Notes: generated by a model not told the origin, from the sequence alone. Shown: positions 17,387-29,059, counted from the stretch's first letter. The stretch is DNA of 64,000 bases from Klebsiella pneumoniae (GCA_945878555.1 CAMDWI010000009.1:1-64000); one strand, 5' to 3'. A program made the numbers and translations.

Positions 17387-18988
17387 ATGAAATATGATGC
17401 CTATTCCCTGCCACTGCGGGCTACACCGACCGGAGACCAGATAGAGACACGCCCCTTGTATGTAGAGGAGTGGCTGGACTCCCTGCCGTATATTGATTTC
17501 AAAAAAACCAGTCAGCTGCTGTATGAGGCGACCCGCGCGACGAATGAGCAGGTACTCAAACCCTCGGTCAGGATAGAACTGGTAGAGCTATATAACCGGC
17601 CATACCAGTATTATATCGACTCGCAAATCAAGACTGGTGCTCAACACACCTTGCATTCGATTGATACGATGCAGGAGCAGATTCAGATTCTGAAAAGGAT
17701 AGCCATCAACCTCGGGTTGGCTTGCAAGATTTCTGCCGAAGAAACACTCAAGAAAAAAACGCTGTGGGGACAGAGCAAACCGCCCCTGGTAAATTTATTA
17801 CATTCGTTGACCTATCTTTCCCACGCAATGATATTCAGTTTTCTTGAATATGCACCAACGCCCAAAAATGTCTGGCGCGAAATCAATTTCATTTATGATT
17901 TTGCCGAATCGCTGAATCAGGAACATACCGCCTTGCAAATAACACCGGCCAAGTCCGGATCGAAAACAACCACGATTGCAGAGGCGTATAGCCGTATCTG
18001 CCTCGCTGCGCTTGCAGACCCACACCACCTGCCTTATGGCGCCATCTGGGAGATCTACGAACAACTGAATGCCTGGTCTGGGCTGGTAAAAATCACCCGG
18101 TTCCGTTCCCCGGATGATCCCACCGGTATTTTTGTTATTAAAATGGACAGTGATTCAAGTCCCCTGGCTTACGGGAAATTCAATGTCGCGAGTGCCGGTG
18201 CACAGCACCGGTTGATTGATGCCAGCGGCCTGGTCAGACAGATTCAGACCAGCCTTGCCAGCCTTGAGAAGGGCGGCCCTGCTGACAGCTCCCTGATTAT
18301 ATCGCCCTACTTTGCCCGATTGATACTTGGGCACCTGTCACGGGCATGGGGTACACCACCCAAGCGGGTTAACCAGCGTCAGGAACGTGCCGGGACGATT
18401 GAAATAGCCTGTGGTCTGAATGCGGCCTGGTATCTGGTCAATAATGAGATCGAATTTATCGACCCGGCAACCATGGATCCTGATGCAGAGGAATCTGTGC
18501 CACACCGTGACCCGGAGGTCACCCCCGTGGAAAACTACAGGGTAGACCAGTGGAGTCTGGTTGATCAGAGCGCACGCGGATTTGCGGTAATCAAGAATGA
18601 TAAACCCACTTACAATATCCGGGTCGGTGATCTCATTGTGATCCGGACAAGGAGCCAGTCTGCCAGATGGGCGCTGGGGGTAATACGCTGGCTGATGATC
18701 CGTCAGGGTCAGATATACAAGATTGGTGTACAGATGGTGACCACCCGTGCGAAAGCGGTCGCCATCCGTGCCAGTAGCGGGAGCACACCGGATACCCGCT
18801 ACCGCAGGGCATTGTTGATACCTGACCTGAATGATAACGAGCCGTCCATAATCACTTCCCGCGGGCTGTTCATGGCTAAACGCGATCTGGAACTTTATGA
18901 AGGTAAATCCACCACCAGCGTGCGGGCCATGTCGATACTGGAATCAACCACCGGGTTTGAACAGTTCTTACTGGGTCCCGTGCAATAA
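17387..18988 (+). CDS. Uncharacterised 60-kDa protein with possible PilZ-like C-terminus
   Basis: A 533-residue soluble protein that I cannot assign with confidence. It has no signal peptide or membrane segment. Residues 1-350 look mainly helical. The last 170 residues contain W-S-L-V-D-Q-S-A-R-G-F, then R-V-G-D-L-I-V-I-R and R-W-A-L-G-V-I-R-W-L, a beta-rich pattern that recalls PilZ-type c-di-GMP-binding domains. The classical RxxxR and D/NxSxxG pair is only partly there (D-Q-S-A-R-G is a fair D-x-S-x-x-G; no clear RxxxR precedes it). It stands alone between acyP and arsC. A c-di-GMP role is an inference only. Confidence 0.6.
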   Translation: MKYDAYSLPLRATPTGDQIETRPLYVEEWLDSLPYIDFKKTSQLLYEATRATNEQVLKPSVRIELVELYNRPYQYYIDSQIKTGAQHTLHSIDTMQEQIQILKRIAINLGLACKISAEETLKKKTLWGQSKPPLVNLLHSLTYLSHAMIFSFLEYAPTPKNVWREINFIYDFAESLNQEHTALQITPAKSGSKTTTIAEAYSRICLAALADPHHLPYGAIWEIYEQLNAWSGLVKITRFRSPDDPTGIFVIKMDSDSSPLAYGKFNVASAGAQHRLIDASGLVRQIQTSLASLEKGGPADSSLIISPYFARLILGHLSRAWGTPPKRVNQRQERAGTIEIACGLNAAWYLVNNEIEFIDPATMDPDAEESVPHRDPEVTPVENYRVDQWSLVDQSARGFAVIKNDKPTYNIRVGDLIVIRTRSQSARWALGVIRWLMIRQGQIYKIGVQMVTTRAKAVAIRASSGSTPDTRYRRALLIPDLNDNEPSIITSRGLFMAKRDLELYEGKSTTSVRAMSILESTTGFEQFLLGPVQ

Positions 18989-19042
18989 CTGTAATATTGC
19001 CCCCCGTCACGCTGCGAAACCGGATAATCAGGAGTCATAACC

Positions 19043-19995
<953 letters not shown>

Positions 19996-20000
19996 CTGTA

Positions 20001-20702
20001 CTATTTATCGAGCAGTTCGCGCACAAACGGAACTGTCAGTTTCTTTTTTGATACCAGAGTGGCCTCGTCCAGTCGATCCAGCCAGCTGGACAGCGTGTGC
20101 ATATCGCGGGCAACACGTCTGGAAAGATATTCCATCACCTCATCAGACAATTCGAAACCACGCGCCCTTGCGCGCTGCTGGAGGGCGACCAGTCTGTCTT
20201 TTTCGTCCAGTGCGGTGATGTGCCAGGTGACCCCGGCTGCCAGACGTGACTTCAGATCCGGCAGGTGCAAGGACAAACCGCCAGGACTGGTCCGGGCAGA
20301 GACTATCAATGTCCTGTGTGCAGCCATCAGGCGGTTGTAAAGGTTGAACAGGGCCATTTCCCATTCGCCATCACCCGCGGCCGCATCAATATCATCAATA
20401 CAAACCATATCGAGCGTTTCCATCCCGTTCAGCATTTCCGGCGCCATCAGGGATCTTTCCTGTAACGGGATATAAATGACCTTTTGCTGCCCGGCGGCGG
20501 ACGCCAGCGTACACGCCGCCTGTAACAGATGACTTTTACCCGTTCCGTGATCGCCCCAGAGGTAAATGCAGGTAGCAGGTCCGGCAGTCACTGTCTGCTT
20601 CAGCCAGGCAAGTAATTGCTGGTTCGGTCCGGCCTGATACAGCTCAAAATTAAACCGGTCGAAGTTTCCGAATGGAAGGGGAATCTGGCTCAAGACTGGC
20701 AC
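20001..20702 (-). CDS. hda: DnaA regulatory inactivator Hda
   Basis: An AAA+ DnaA homologue that works with the sliding clamp to stimulate ATP hydrolysis by DnaA and so prevents re-initiation. The N-terminal clamp-binding peptide is Q-I-P-L-P-F; Walker A is GDHGTGKSHLLQA and Walker B M-V-C-I-D-D-I-D-A. The start is uncertain: GTG at 20702 gives V-P-V-L-S-Q-I-P-L-P, TTG at 20693 gives a shorter M-S-Q-I-P-L-P; the ATG at 20774 would overlap perM and add unrelated residues. It follows perM, as in many relatives. Confidence 0.92.
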   Translation of the reverse strand: MPVLSQIPLPFGNFDRFNFELYQAGPNQQLLAWLKQTVTAGPATCIYLWGDHGTGKSHLLQAACTLASAAGQQKVIYIPLQERSLMAPEMLNGMETLDMVCIDDIDAAAGDGEWEMALFNLYNRLMAAHRTLIVSARTSPGGLSLHLPDLKSRLAAGVTWHITALDEKDRLVALQQRARARGFELSDEVMEYLSRRVARDMHTLSSWLDRLDEATLVSKKKLTVPFVRELLDK

Positions 20703-20713
20703 ACCCGATATTG

Positions 20714-21760
20714 TCAGGTATATAAACTGCTGCGCTTGTATTGCTCGAACACAAACCTGAGCAAGACCAGACAAACGGCGGCTACTGGCAAGGCCAGCAG
20801 CACCCCGACGAAGCCGAATAACTGTCCGCCCGCCATAACCGCGAATATCACTGCAACCGGATGCAGACCGATCCGGTCACCTACAAGCAGAGGTGACAGC
20901 AACATCCCTTCCAGCGCCTGTCCGGTACCGAATACAACCAGTACATACAGCAAATGCATCACGTCCTGATATTGCATGAAGGCGATTGTTCCGGCGATGA
21001 GAATTCCCATAATCGAACCCAGATAGGGAACAAAACTGATCATGCCAGCGGCGATGCCTGTCAACAGGGCAAACTCGATACCGGCCAGCCATAGCCCCGT
21101 AGAATAAATTACTGACAGGGCCAGCATAACCAGTAGCTGTCCACGCAGGAATTCCGAAAGCACACGATCACACTCGACCACCAGTGTGATCATTGTACCG
21201 GCATACCGGCGAGGCAACATCGCTCTCAGGCTGTCCAGCAGCAAGTCCCAGTCACGTAACAGATAAAACGTGACCACCGGTACCAGCACGAGAAACGCCC
21301 CCCAGGCCATGATAATCTGCCCCGAGTCACTGATACGGCTGAAAATGGTTCCGGCTATATTGCCGATATTTCGCCAGTTCTCCATCAGGGTATCGCGGAT
21401 CACGTCCAGATTTATACTGCTGATATCTACACCCAATGAGGAACCCAGAGAGGGTAATAATGAGTCCTGCGCCCAGCTGATAAAGGCGGGCAGACGCTGG
21501 ATCAGCGTAATGATTTGCTCCTGCAACAAGGGCACCAGGATCAGTAACATGACAAAAAAAGCGATCAGCATCGCTGAAAATACCACTATGACCGCTGCCG
21601 TTCTGGGCATACGCAGTGACAGGCGGTTTACCAACGGGTCACACAGATAAGCCAGCAGGGCGGCGGTTAGAAATGGAGTAATCACCGGGGACAGCTTGTA
21701 TAACAACCACCCGGTAAGAAACGTACCGGCGAGTATCAGCCATTTTTGCGAATCGGTCAT
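20714..21760 (-). CDS. perM: AI-2E family (PerM) membrane transporter
   Basis: A 348-residue protein with about eight membrane segments in the PerM/AI-2E arrangement: two pairs of helices, a large soluble loop (about 80-145), then a C-terminal helical block including the family's P-Y-L-G-S-I-M-G and D-R-I-G-L-H-P-V-A-V segments. The transported substrate is not known. It lies between the DUF2066 gene (two-base gap) and hda, a conserved neighbourhood. Confidence 0.9.
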   Translation of the reverse strand: MTDSQKWLILAGTFLTGWLLYKLSPVITPFLTAALLAYLCDPLVNRLSLRMPRTAAVIVVFSAMLIAFFVMLLILVPLLQEQIITLIQRLPAFISWAQDSLLPSLGSSLGVDISSINLDVIRDTLMENWRNIGNIAGTIFSRISDSGQIIMAWGAFLVLVPVVTFYLLRDWDLLLDSLRAMLPRRYAGTMITLVVECDRVLSEFLRGQLLVMLALSVIYSTGLWLAGIEFALLTGIAAGMISFVPYLGSIMGILIAGTIAFMQYQDVMHLLYVLVVFGTGQALEGMLLSPLLVGDRIGLHPVAVIFAVMAGGQLFGFVGVLLALPVAAVCLVLLRFVFEQYKRSSLYT

Positions 21761-21762
21761 GT

Positions 21763-22812
21763 TCAGGGTAATAAGCGGTACAGGTTGTTATTTGTGGCAG
21801 CGGGTTCAAGTATTCTGCCAAAGCTGATTGCCTGACGTACGGCCTGTTCGCCACCATGTGCGGTCAGCTGGAATTCCATATTGCCGGGATTCACTTCCAC
21901 CACTTCAACCCGGCTGACGGAGCTCAACGTTTTCAGGTATCCAATCACTTTTGTGTAGTGTTCAACAGTATACACGTCCAGTATCTGGATAGTTGTATTG
22001 CCGGTGGCGGTACCAGACTGCTGGCTGTAACGGGTCGCCAGTAAATCTGCCAGGCCATCAATGCCTTCGGCGAGTACAGTTTCGGCAAATGAACCCTCCG
22101 TCGTCCAGCTGTGCCGCTCTTCCCCGAAATAGGCAGTCCAGCGTACCTGCCAGATTCCCTCCAGTGGCGATTCAATCCATCCGGTCAGGATCGTGTCAGG
22201 TGAATAACGCCGCGACGCATTAATTATCGTATCCTGAAACTCTCCCCTGATATCACTGGCCTGCAGGCTGGAACTGTCTTCCAGATCAAACAGTGGATAC
22301 ATCAATACGGTGCCTCGTGCAGCAGACTGACGGTTGATCGTGGTGAAATAGTCACTGTCCTCTTCCGGAATCAACAGTTTTCGGATTTGATCCTTTTCTA
22401 TCGCCAGCCATACCAGTGTGGAGGGACGTTCGCGGCTCCAGATCGGTACACCCGTTTCCCTCAGGGCATTTCCCAGGTTCACTTCATCAAAACTGATCTT
22501 CAGTCGCAGCTGGATCTCGGCCGCAAGCGGGTCATCTGTTTGGGGTGGTACTTCGGCATAGCGATACTGCTGCACATATCTCTCGGCAGATTTTATGATC
22601 GGAACCAGCTCAGGTCGCAGGGGTGCAGTGCGATCCCCCGTCAACTTGACCAGCACAATCTTCATCGCCATCTCAATGGCCTGGACACGCGTATTGGTCT
22701 GTTGCCCGGCCACAGGGACTTCCGCTTCAAACAGACCGGGGACCCTCACAGCCTGGACGATCAGGGGGAGCAGTAACAAGCCAGCAGCCAACAGTAATTC
22801 TTTGATTTTCAT
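21763..22812 (-). CDS. Exported DUF2066 protein
   Basis: A 349-residue protein with a signal peptide ([16 protein letters not shown], likely cleaved after VQA) and a DUF2066 body. Function is unknown. The start at 22812 puts the signal peptide at the N-terminus; an upstream ATG at 22890 would run into the divergent purM promoter. It is consistently found near purM, perM and hda in gammaproteobacteria, as here. Confidence 0.85.
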   Translation of the reverse strand: MKIKELLLAAGLLLLPLIVQAVRVPGLFEAEVPVAGQQTNTRVQAIEMAMKIVLVKLTGDRTAPLRPELVPIIKSAERYVQQYRYAEVPPQTDDPLAAEIQLRLKISFDEVNLGNALRETGVPIWSRERPSTLVWLAIEKDQIRKLLIPEEDSDYFTTINRQSAARGTVLMYPLFDLEDSSSLQASDIRGEFQDTIINASRRYSPDTILTGWIESPLEGIWQVRWTAYFGEERHSWTTEGSFAETVLAEGIDGLADLLATRYSQQSGTATGNTTIQILDVYTVEHYTKVIGYLKTLSSVSRVEVVEVNPGNMEFQLTAHGGEQAVRQAISFGRILEPAATNNNLYRLLP

Positions 22813-22891
22813 AAATAACACGCTATGCAACTGCGCCGCACAAGTCAAGGATTGCGACATCGGCTCAGGCTCTATACTATTGCACCCCACT

Positions 22892-23935
22892 ATGAATAAA
22901 CCACCTGTAAAACTTGATTATGAGGCAGCGGGCGTCAGTATACCCCGCGGAAATGAACTGGTTCGCCGTATCAAGGGCCTGGTCAGCAGCACGAACCGCC
23001 CCGGCGTAATGGGCAGTATAGGCGGCTTCGGCGCACTGTTCGACCTCTCAGCCGTGTCATGCAAAAACCCGGTGCTGGTTGCCGGCACCGATGGCGTGGG
23101 GACCAAACTGAAACTGGCGATTGAAACCAGGCGCCATGACACGATAGGTATCGATCTGGTCGCCATGTGTGTTAATGATCTGCTGGTACAGGGAGCGGAT
23201 CCCCTGTTCTTTCTGGACTATTATGCCAGTGGCAAACTTGATGTTGATGTTGCAGAATCGGTCATTAAAGGCATTGTTGCCGGTTGCCGTATGGCAGGAT
23301 GTGCGCTGGTCGGTGGTGAGACCGCCGAGATGCCAGGGATGTATCAGGCGGATGATTATGATCTGGCCGGGTTCTGTGTCGGCATCGTTGATCGGGAAAA
23401 GATTATTGATGGCAGCACGATTAGCGCAGGTGATACCGCCATCTGCCTCGCCTCCAGTGGCGCACATTCGAATGGTTATTCACTGATACGCAAGATATTG
23501 TCGACCACATCAGCGAATCTGGATGGACTGCTGGATGGTCGCAAGCTGATAGATGTGTTACTTGAACCTACGCGCATCTATGTAAAACCTGTCCGCCAGC
23601 TGTTCGAACAGATCCCGGTCAAAGGCATCGCCCATATTACCGGTGGCGGACTGACCGAAAATATCCCGCGCGTGTTGCCGGATGCAGTACAGATTAAAAT
23701 AGATACCCACTCCTGGCAATGGCCGGCCCTGTTCACCTGGTTACAGCAGCAGGGCAATATAGACACACCGGAGATGTATACCACATTTAATTGCGGTGTT
23801 GGGCTTGTGCTGGTGGTTGACAGCAATGACAGCCAGATGGCCATAGACACACTGAATGCAATGGGCGAGACCGCCTGGGAACTTGGGACGATCAGTAAGC
23901 GGGAAAATGCAGATACCCCGGTTATTTTTTGCTGA
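22892..23935 (+). CDS. purM: Phosphoribosylformylglycinamidine cyclo-ligase
   Basis: A 347-residue AIR synthetase of purine synthesis. The N-terminal [10 protein letters not shown] and the nucleotide loop [12 protein letters not shown] are diagnostic; [11 protein letters not shown] and the late [10 protein letters not shown] segment are also conserved. The ATG at 22892 is chosen over an upstream in-frame start at 22595 that lies inside the opposite gene. purN does not follow. The 3' end overlaps the convergent trmJ by 14 bases. Confidence 0.96.
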   Translation: MNKPPVKLDYEAAGVSIPRGNELVRRIKGLVSSTNRPGVMGSIGGFGALFDLSAVSCKNPVLVAGTDGVGTKLKLAIETRRHDTIGIDLVAMCVNDLLVQGADPLFFLDYYASGKLDVDVAESVIKGIVAGCRMAGCALVGGETAEMPGMYQADDYDLAGFCVGIVDREKIIDGSTISAGDTAICLASSGAHSNGYSLIRKILSTTSANLDGLLDGRKLIDVLLEPTRIYVKPVRQLFEQIPVKGIAHITGGGLTENIPRVLPDAVQIKIDTHSWQWPALFTWLQQQGNIDTPEMYTTFNCGVGLVLVVDSNDSQMAIDTLNAMGETAWELGTISKRENADTPVIFC

Positions 23936-24668
23936 GTGACTCCTGCACCGAAGTCAGTATGCCGCGTAGTATGTTGTATTCGTTCTGATCCATATTGGTA
24001 CGGTTAAACAACTGCTTGAGCCTCCGCATCAGCCGGCGCGGTTTTAACGGGTCCAGAAATCCGGTCTGTACCATGACCTCACCCAGATGGGTATAGAAAT
24101 GATCCAGCGCCTCGGCACTGACCGGGGCGCTCCACTCCGGATCGCCAGCCGGAGATATCAGCGAACCTGACTGCACCTGTTTGCATAATTCATAACAGAT
24201 AATCTGCACAGCGGCTGCCAGATTTAACGAGGAAAACCCCGGGTTCGAGGGGATAACAACCATCTTGTGGCACAGATCGAGTTCTTCATTGGTCAACCCG
24301 GTCCGCTCCCGTCCAAATACTATCGCCACATCGGCTGACCGTCCCGCATACTCAAGCAACCCGGCGGCGGCCTGTTCCGGGTTGACCAGTGGGGCAGAGA
24401 GGGTGCGCAGTCTGGCACTGGTCCCGTAAATCATCACACAATCGCTGACTGCATCATGCAGCGTGTCATATACCTGTGCATTCGCCAGAATATCGTCCGC
24501 TCCGGCCGCGCGCGCGGTCGCTTCGGCGCAGGGAAACAGTTTGGGTGCCACGAGCACCAGTCTGGCCAGCCCCATCGTTTTCATGGCCCGGGCGGCCGCA
24601 CCGATATTACCAGGGTGGGTGGTCCCCGAGAGTACAATTCGGATCCTGTCCAGAGTGATGTTGTTCAT
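23922..24668 (-). CDS. trmJ: tRNA (cytidine/uridine-2'-O)-methyltransferase TrmJ
   Basis: A 248-residue SPOUT methyltransferase that modifies tRNA position 32. The knot motifs are visible: [32 protein letters not shown] and [14 protein letters not shown]-terminal helical dimer extension follows. Its 3' end overlaps purM antisense by 14 bases. Confidence 0.93.
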   Translation of the reverse strand: MNNITLDRIRIVLSGTTHPGNIGAAARAMKTMGLARLVLVAPKLFPCAEATARAAGADDILANAQVYDTLHDAVSDCVMIYGTSARLRTLSAPLVNPEQAAAGLLEYAGRSADVAIVFGRERTGLTNEELDLCHKMVVIPSNPGFSSLNLAAAVQIICYELCKQVQSGSLISPAGDPEWSAPVSAEALDHFYTHLGEVMVQTGFLDPLKPRRLMRRLKQLFNRTNMDQNEYNILRGILTSVQESLSKK

Positions 24669-24696
24669 GATTCAGCGATGACCGGGTATATTCTGA

Positions 24697-24724
24697 TTGT
24701 GACTATTTTCGAATTTGCTAGTAT
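24697..24724 (+). promoter_or_regulatory. Possible promoter for the 24786 glycosyltransferase
   Basis: TTGTGA and TAGTAT are spaced by 16 bases, ending 61 bases before the glycosyltransferase ATG and lying in the divergent gap with trmJ. Confidence 0.4.
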
Positions 24725-24785
24725 ACAGGCGAGACCCAAAATCCGGGACGAGATATCAATCCTGCGGTAACAATACCAGATACTG

Positions 24786-25490
24786 ATGTCCTATACGCTG
24801 ACAATCATAATTCCTTGTTATAACGAAAGGAATACCATTGAAAAACTGTTACAACAGGTGACCGGCGCACCTGTTGCCAACCGGCAGGTTATCGTGGTCG
24901 ATGACTTTTCCACCGACGGGACCCGTGACCTGTTACAGGGGCCTCTTGCACAATATATCGACATACTCCTGCTCGGCGAGTCTAATCAGGGTAAGGGCGC
25001 AGCCATCCGCAACGGTATCAGCAAGGCGACCGGGGATTTCATCATTATTCAGGACGCGGACCTGGAATATAACCCGCACGAATATCCAATACTATTGAAA
25101 CCGATGCAGGAAAACAATGCCGATGTGGTCTATGGCAGCCGCTTCCTTGGTGGAGAAAGTCACCGGGTCCTGTATTTCTGGCACTCAATAGGCAACCGCC
25201 TGCTGACATTACTATGCAATATGTTCAGCGACCTTAACCTGTCTGATATGGAGACCTGCTACAAGCTGTTCCGGCGCGAAATCCTGCAACAGGTCAATCT
25301 GAAGGAAAACCGGTTCGGGTTTGAGCCGGAAATCACCCTGAAGATCTCGCGTATCCCGAATATCCGTATCTACGAAGTCGGCATTTCCTATGCCGGCCGC
25401 ACCTACGCTGACGGCAAGAAAATCAACTGGAAAGACGGCGTCAGTGCACTGTACTGCATACTGAAATACGGTCTGCTACGCCTGGATTGA
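24786..25490 (+). CDS. Family 2 glycosyltransferase (DPM1/dolichol-phosphate sugar type)
   Basis: A 234-residue GT-A fold enzyme. The nucleotide-sugar site is [10 protein letters not shown], then [11 protein letters not shown], and the metal motif Q-D-A-D-L-E-Y. No C-terminal membrane helices. These enzymes transfer sugar to polyprenyl phosphate on the inner leaflet. The next gene is a polytopic GT-C-like membrane protein, which could use the lipid-linked sugar; together they resemble a lipid-linked sugar donor and acceptor enzyme pair. Confidence 0.88.
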   Translation: MSYTLTIIIPCYNERNTIEKLLQQVTGAPVANRQVIVVDDFSTDGTRDLLQGPLAQYIDILLLGESNQGKGAAIRNGISKATGDFIIIQDADLEYNPHEYPILLKPMQENNADVVYGSRFLGGESHRVLYFWHSIGNRLLTLLCNMFSDLNLSDMETCYKLFRREILQQVNLKENRFGFEPEITLKISRIPNIRIYEVGISYAGRTYADGKKINWKDGVSALYCILKYGLLRLD

Positions 25491-25511
25491 TACCATGCCT
25501 GTCTACCGTGT

Positions 25512-27086
25512 ATGACTGATACAGGTCGACAACGGCTCATTTTCGGCGGTTGTGGCCTCGCTGTAGCATTGTTTTATTCCGGCTTGAGCGGCTATGACCT
25601 TGCCGCCGGTTTTACCTCTGACGATGCGGTATACCTCTTACTTGCAGACATCTACAGCCCGTATAAAACTGCCAGCCTGCCGGTATATACACTCATCCGG
25701 GAACAGAGCCTGTTCCCTCCGTTGTTTCCTCTCGTACTCGGCGTACTCGGCGCCGGCTCGGAGTCTCCCGCGCTGGCCGCGTTTATCAGCACAGGAATGT
25801 TGCTGCTGTCGATAGCAATTGCCGGCATCTGGTTATGGCGTGAGTCTGCCCGTCCTGCAACTGCCCTGTTTATCACGCTGCTGCTCTGTTTCCTGCCGGG
25901 GACACTGGTATTGTCCCAGGAAATCTGGAGTGAGTTCCTGTTTATGATCCTGATCTACAGTGCGTTATTGCCGGGCACCCGCCACCGGCTACTGGCCAGG
26001 GACTGGCTGGCGATGGCCGCATTGATAGCACTGGCTACGCTGACGCGTACAGTGGGCGTTGCCCTGCTGCCGGCCTTTTTTGTGCTGCTTTACCGACACC
26101 GGGTCCGGGCGGGAATGGTATATGCATTTATCAGCACGGCCCCGTTTCTGCTCTGGTATGTTACCGCTGAACTGTTGCGCGACAATGCCGGCTATACCGC
26201 AACGCTGGGTTCAGCGCTACCCGCTTACAGTTTCCCGACGCTACTTGAACTGTTACAGGTCAAACTGTTCGCGATGTATCAGGCCTTGCTCTGGTTGTTT
26301 GCCAGTGTCGATAGTGGACGCATTCATTATCTCTTCAGCAGTCTGGTGCTGTTGCCTCTGCTCACGCTGGCGGTCAAAGTCTGGTTTGCCAGGACCCGCT
26401 GCGGAAAACCGGATGCTGTATTTATCACCGGTTATTTATTTATCATCCTGATCTGGCCCTATGGTGATGTTTATTATGTGTCCCGTTTTTTATTTCCTGT
26501 GCTTCCAGTTCTGTTGTTATATGCCAGCATCGGTGTACAGGAACTGTTCCACAACCGGGCCGTAAAGTCTGCTGTACAGGCCCTGCTTATCATTGCACTC
26601 GTGGTAGTCACAGTTCCATCCATCGTCCAGTTTACCCGGCGCGCGTACGCCGGGGTGGCAGCGGAACTCGCCCCTTACCGGCATGATCGCACCTGGTTGT
26701 TATCTGCAGATGCCAATCAGAATATCCTGCGTAACACCCGTTTCATTGTTGATACACTGCGCGGCCTTCGTGGCAAGGTAGATGAACAGGAATGTATTCA
26801 TGCGTTTCAGGCGCCACTCGTAATGCTTTATACATTGAGGGTCACCGGTATGCTGCCACCGCCGGAGATACCGGATGCAGCGTTTCTGGGCCAGACGGCA
26901 ATGTGCCGGTATTACCTGGCACTGCCCGTCGCCGATACAGCCCGGCATTATCCCGAATATTACCCGATGCAAAGGTTGCGTCCCTCCGGGCATGAACTGA
27001 CCGTTTTTTACCAGGACCCACAGACCAGGACCGGCACCGCGATCTATCTGCTGCGACGAATTAAAGATACAATCGTATCTGAATGA
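25512..27086 (+). CDS. Polytopic membrane protein, GT-C-like glycosyltransferase
   Basis: A 524-residue protein with about ten or eleven membrane segments. The first periplasmic loop carries F-T-S-D-D-A-V-Y-L-L, an acidic pair at the place where GT-C mannosyl/arabinosyl transferases (PMT/ArnT class) keep their catalytic acid. The last 140 residues are soluble. This suggests that a polyprenyl-phosphate sugar is used outside the membrane. It lies 21 bases after the family 2 transferase, so the two are probably one operon. The acceptor is unknown. Confidence 0.7.
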   Translation: MTDTGRQRLIFGGCGLAVALFYSGLSGYDLAAGFTSDDAVYLLLADIYSPYKTASLPVYTLIREQSLFPPLFPLVLGVLGAGSESPALAAFISTGMLLLSIAIAGIWLWRESARPATALFITLLLCFLPGTLVLSQEIWSEFLFMILIYSALLPGTRHRLLARDWLAMAALIALATLTRTVGVALLPAFFVLLYRHRVRAGMVYAFISTAPFLLWYVTAELLRDNAGYTATLGSALPAYSFPTLLELLQVKLFAMYQALLWLFASVDSGRIHYLFSSLVLLPLLTLAVKVWFARTRCGKPDAVFITGYLFIILIWPYGDVYYVSRFLFPVLPVLLLYASIGVQELFHNRAVKSAVQALLIIALVVVTVPSIVQFTRRAYAGVAAELAPYRHDRTWLLSADANQNILRNTRFIVDTLRGLRGKVDEQECIHAFQAPLVMLYTLRVTGMLPPPEIPDAAFLGQTAMCRYYLALPVADTARHYPEYYPMQRLRPSGHELTVFYQDPQTRTGTAIYLLRRIKDTIVSE

Positions 27087-27133
27087 AATAGAATTGCGCC
27101 CCGCAAACAGGCCAGGACCGGAAAAAAATTATC

Positions 27134-27925
27134 ATGCATCCGATGTTAAATATAGGTATCCGTGCAGCACGCGCCGCTGGCGATGTTATTGTCCGCAGCA
27201 TGGAGCAGGTCTCCGATATCCAGATCACCGAAAAAGGACTGAATGATTTTGTCAGTGAAGTCGACCGCAAGGCTGAGTCCGTCATCATCGACGCTATTCT
27301 GAAGGCCTACCCGCAACACAGCATCCTGGCCGAAGAGAGCGGGCTAAGCGGTGAACATGAATACCAGTGGATCGTCGATCCGCTGGACGGTACCACCAAC
27401 TACCTGCATGGTTTCCCACAGTTCGCCGTTTCAATTGCGCTCAAACATGGTGACACGATGGAACAGGCGATTATTTACGACCCATTACGTCAGGAACTGT
27501 TTACCGCAACCCGGGGCAACGGCGCCTATATGAATAACCGCCGGATCCGGATCAGTAAACGCAAGAGTCTGTCAGGCGCGCTACTCGGCACCGGATTCCC
27601 GTTCGGCAACAGTTTCAAACTGGAAGTCTTCATCAAGACATTCCGTGCCCTGTTTCCACTGGCGGCCGGGATACGCCGTGCTGGCGCCGCCTCACTGGAT
27701 CTGGCCTATGTTGCCAGCGGTCGTCTGGACGGATTCTGGGAGTTTGGCCTGAAGCCATGGGACATGGCGGCAGGGGCACTGTTGATCCAGGAAGCAGGCG
27801 GAATAGTCACCAGTATCAATAACGATAATACCTATATGAAGGCTGGTAATATTCTGGCGGCAAATGGAAAACTGCATGAGGAAATGGCAAGGCTGCTGGC
27901 AGGCGCACTGGCTGAAACCACCTAG
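27134..27925 (+). CDS. suhB: Inositol-1-monophosphatase family protein SuhB
   Basis: A 263-residue Mg2+-dependent phosphatase. Metal motifs are A-E-E-S-G, D-P-L-D-G-T-T-N-Y and W-D-M-A-A-G. The N-terminus M-H-P-M-L-N-I matches E. coli SuhB exactly in its first six residues, supporting the ATG at 27134 over the one at 27143. SuhB also binds the rRNA antitermination complex in E. coli; whether that holds here cannot be told from sequence. Confidence 0.94.
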   Translation: MHPMLNIGIRAARAAGDVIVRSMEQVSDIQITEKGLNDFVSEVDRKAESVIIDAILKAYPQHSILAEESGLSGEHEYQWIVDPLDGTTNYLHGFPQFAVSIALKHGDTMEQAIIYDPLRQELFTATRGNGAYMNNRRIRISKRKSLSGALLGTGFPFGNSFKLEVFIKTFRALFPLAAGIRRAGAASLDLAYVASGRLDGFWEFGLKPWDMAAGALLIQEAGGIVTSINNDNTYMKAGNILAANGKLHEEMARLLAGALAETT

Positions 27926-27949
27926 ACAGGCCGGAATATCAACTTTTGT

Positions 27950-29059
27950 TTATCCCCTGCGAATGGCCCGCTCGATAATCAACATGAATTTTTCCGCTTG
28001 TACTTGCCAGGTAGGCACATTGACGGTCAGGGCGCACCTCTGGCTTGCCTGATACAGGATAGCCCGTTTCATATCCTGCAAATCGTCTGGTCTGAACAAC
28101 AAATCCGGATAATCCGCCAGCAGTGTCCGCAACTCACCAACGCTGGAAGCAACTACAGGCAATCTGCACGCCACCATCTCATAGAACTTCTGAGGAAAAC
28201 AATAACGGCCGAAATTATCGTCACTTACGTTGATTATGCCGATATCCATAGCCCGGAATAATGCAGGGATTTGTGCATACGGTAATTGTCCAAGATATTG
28301 AATATCGTCATGCGCAGGGATCAGATTGCGGGCAGGAACAGGACCTGCCAATACCAGGTTTATATTCTGCAGTTCTTTTTTAAGTGAGACGAATGTCTGG
28401 ATTAACAGCCTGGTTTGCCTCCCGCCATCTCTTCCCAAATCTCCGGCGGTTCCAAGATAGATCCTGTCAGAGGCAAACTGAAAATGTGCTCTATCACGTG
28501 CCTTGACACCCGCAGACAGAAATTCGCTTGTAACTGCATTTTCAATTATGTGTACATTGTCTTCCAGTCCGTAGACTTCAGACAGATGCTGTTTCAGTTG
28601 TGAGGAAACGACCGAGATTTCCTGTGCATACCTGAGAGAACGAACAAACAATGGCCAGATACCGGGCAATCGGGAGGCCCGGTAGGCATAAAAATTGTCA
28701 TACACATCGATTACCAATGGTATTGCAAAACGTCGCGCCAGCGTCGCGCCTATGATTATCTGGTAACAATCCGATGCAGCAACAATAACGTCTGGCCTTT
28801 CCCGGGCGATCCTGATCGCAAGTCTTCGGTAATGGTTGACCAGGTTCGCAAGCGGATTAGCAGTAGCATCATCACTGGAGATTACCAGTGATGATGCTGA
28901 ACTTGATGTTCCTCCACGACTTTTGTAATAGGACATACAGACCACATCGACCCGGTGACCCGGCCTCGCCAGTCCGGCTGGAATTTCATAGAATCGACCG
29001 TAGGCCTGCAACAGGTCCTTGTGCATATAGTAACGTTTACATATAAACAGGATATGCAT
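27950..29059 (-). CDS. Family 4 glycosyltransferase
   Basis: A 369-residue GT-B fold enzyme. The N-terminal strand M-H-I-L-F-I-C-K-R-Y-Y begins the acceptor domain; the donor domain has a loop resembling Y-L-G-T-A-G-D-L-G and a late E-M-V-A-C-R-L-P-V-V-A-S, the canonical E-x7-E-like region of GT4. The start at 29059 lies four bases after the upstream family 2 gene. It is the last gene of a minus-strand glycan operon running from wzm. Confidence 0.85.
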   Translation of the reverse strand: MHILFICKRYYMHKDLLQAYGRFYEIPAGLARPGHRVDVVCMSYYKSRGGTSSSASSLVISSDDATANPLANLVNHYRRLAIRIARERPDVIVAASDCYQIIIGATLARRFAIPLVIDVYDNFYAYRASRLPGIWPLFVRSLRYAQEISVVSSQLKQHLSEVYGLEDNVHIIENAVTSEFLSAGVKARDRAHFQFASDRIYLGTAGDLGRDGGRQTRLLIQTFVSLKKELQNINLVLAGPVPARNLIPAHDDIQYLGQLPYAQIPALFRAMDIGIINVSDDNFGRYCFPQKFYEMVACRLPVVASSVGELRTLLADYPDLLFRPDDLQDMKRAILYQASQRCALTVNVPTWQVQAEKFMLIIERAIRRG

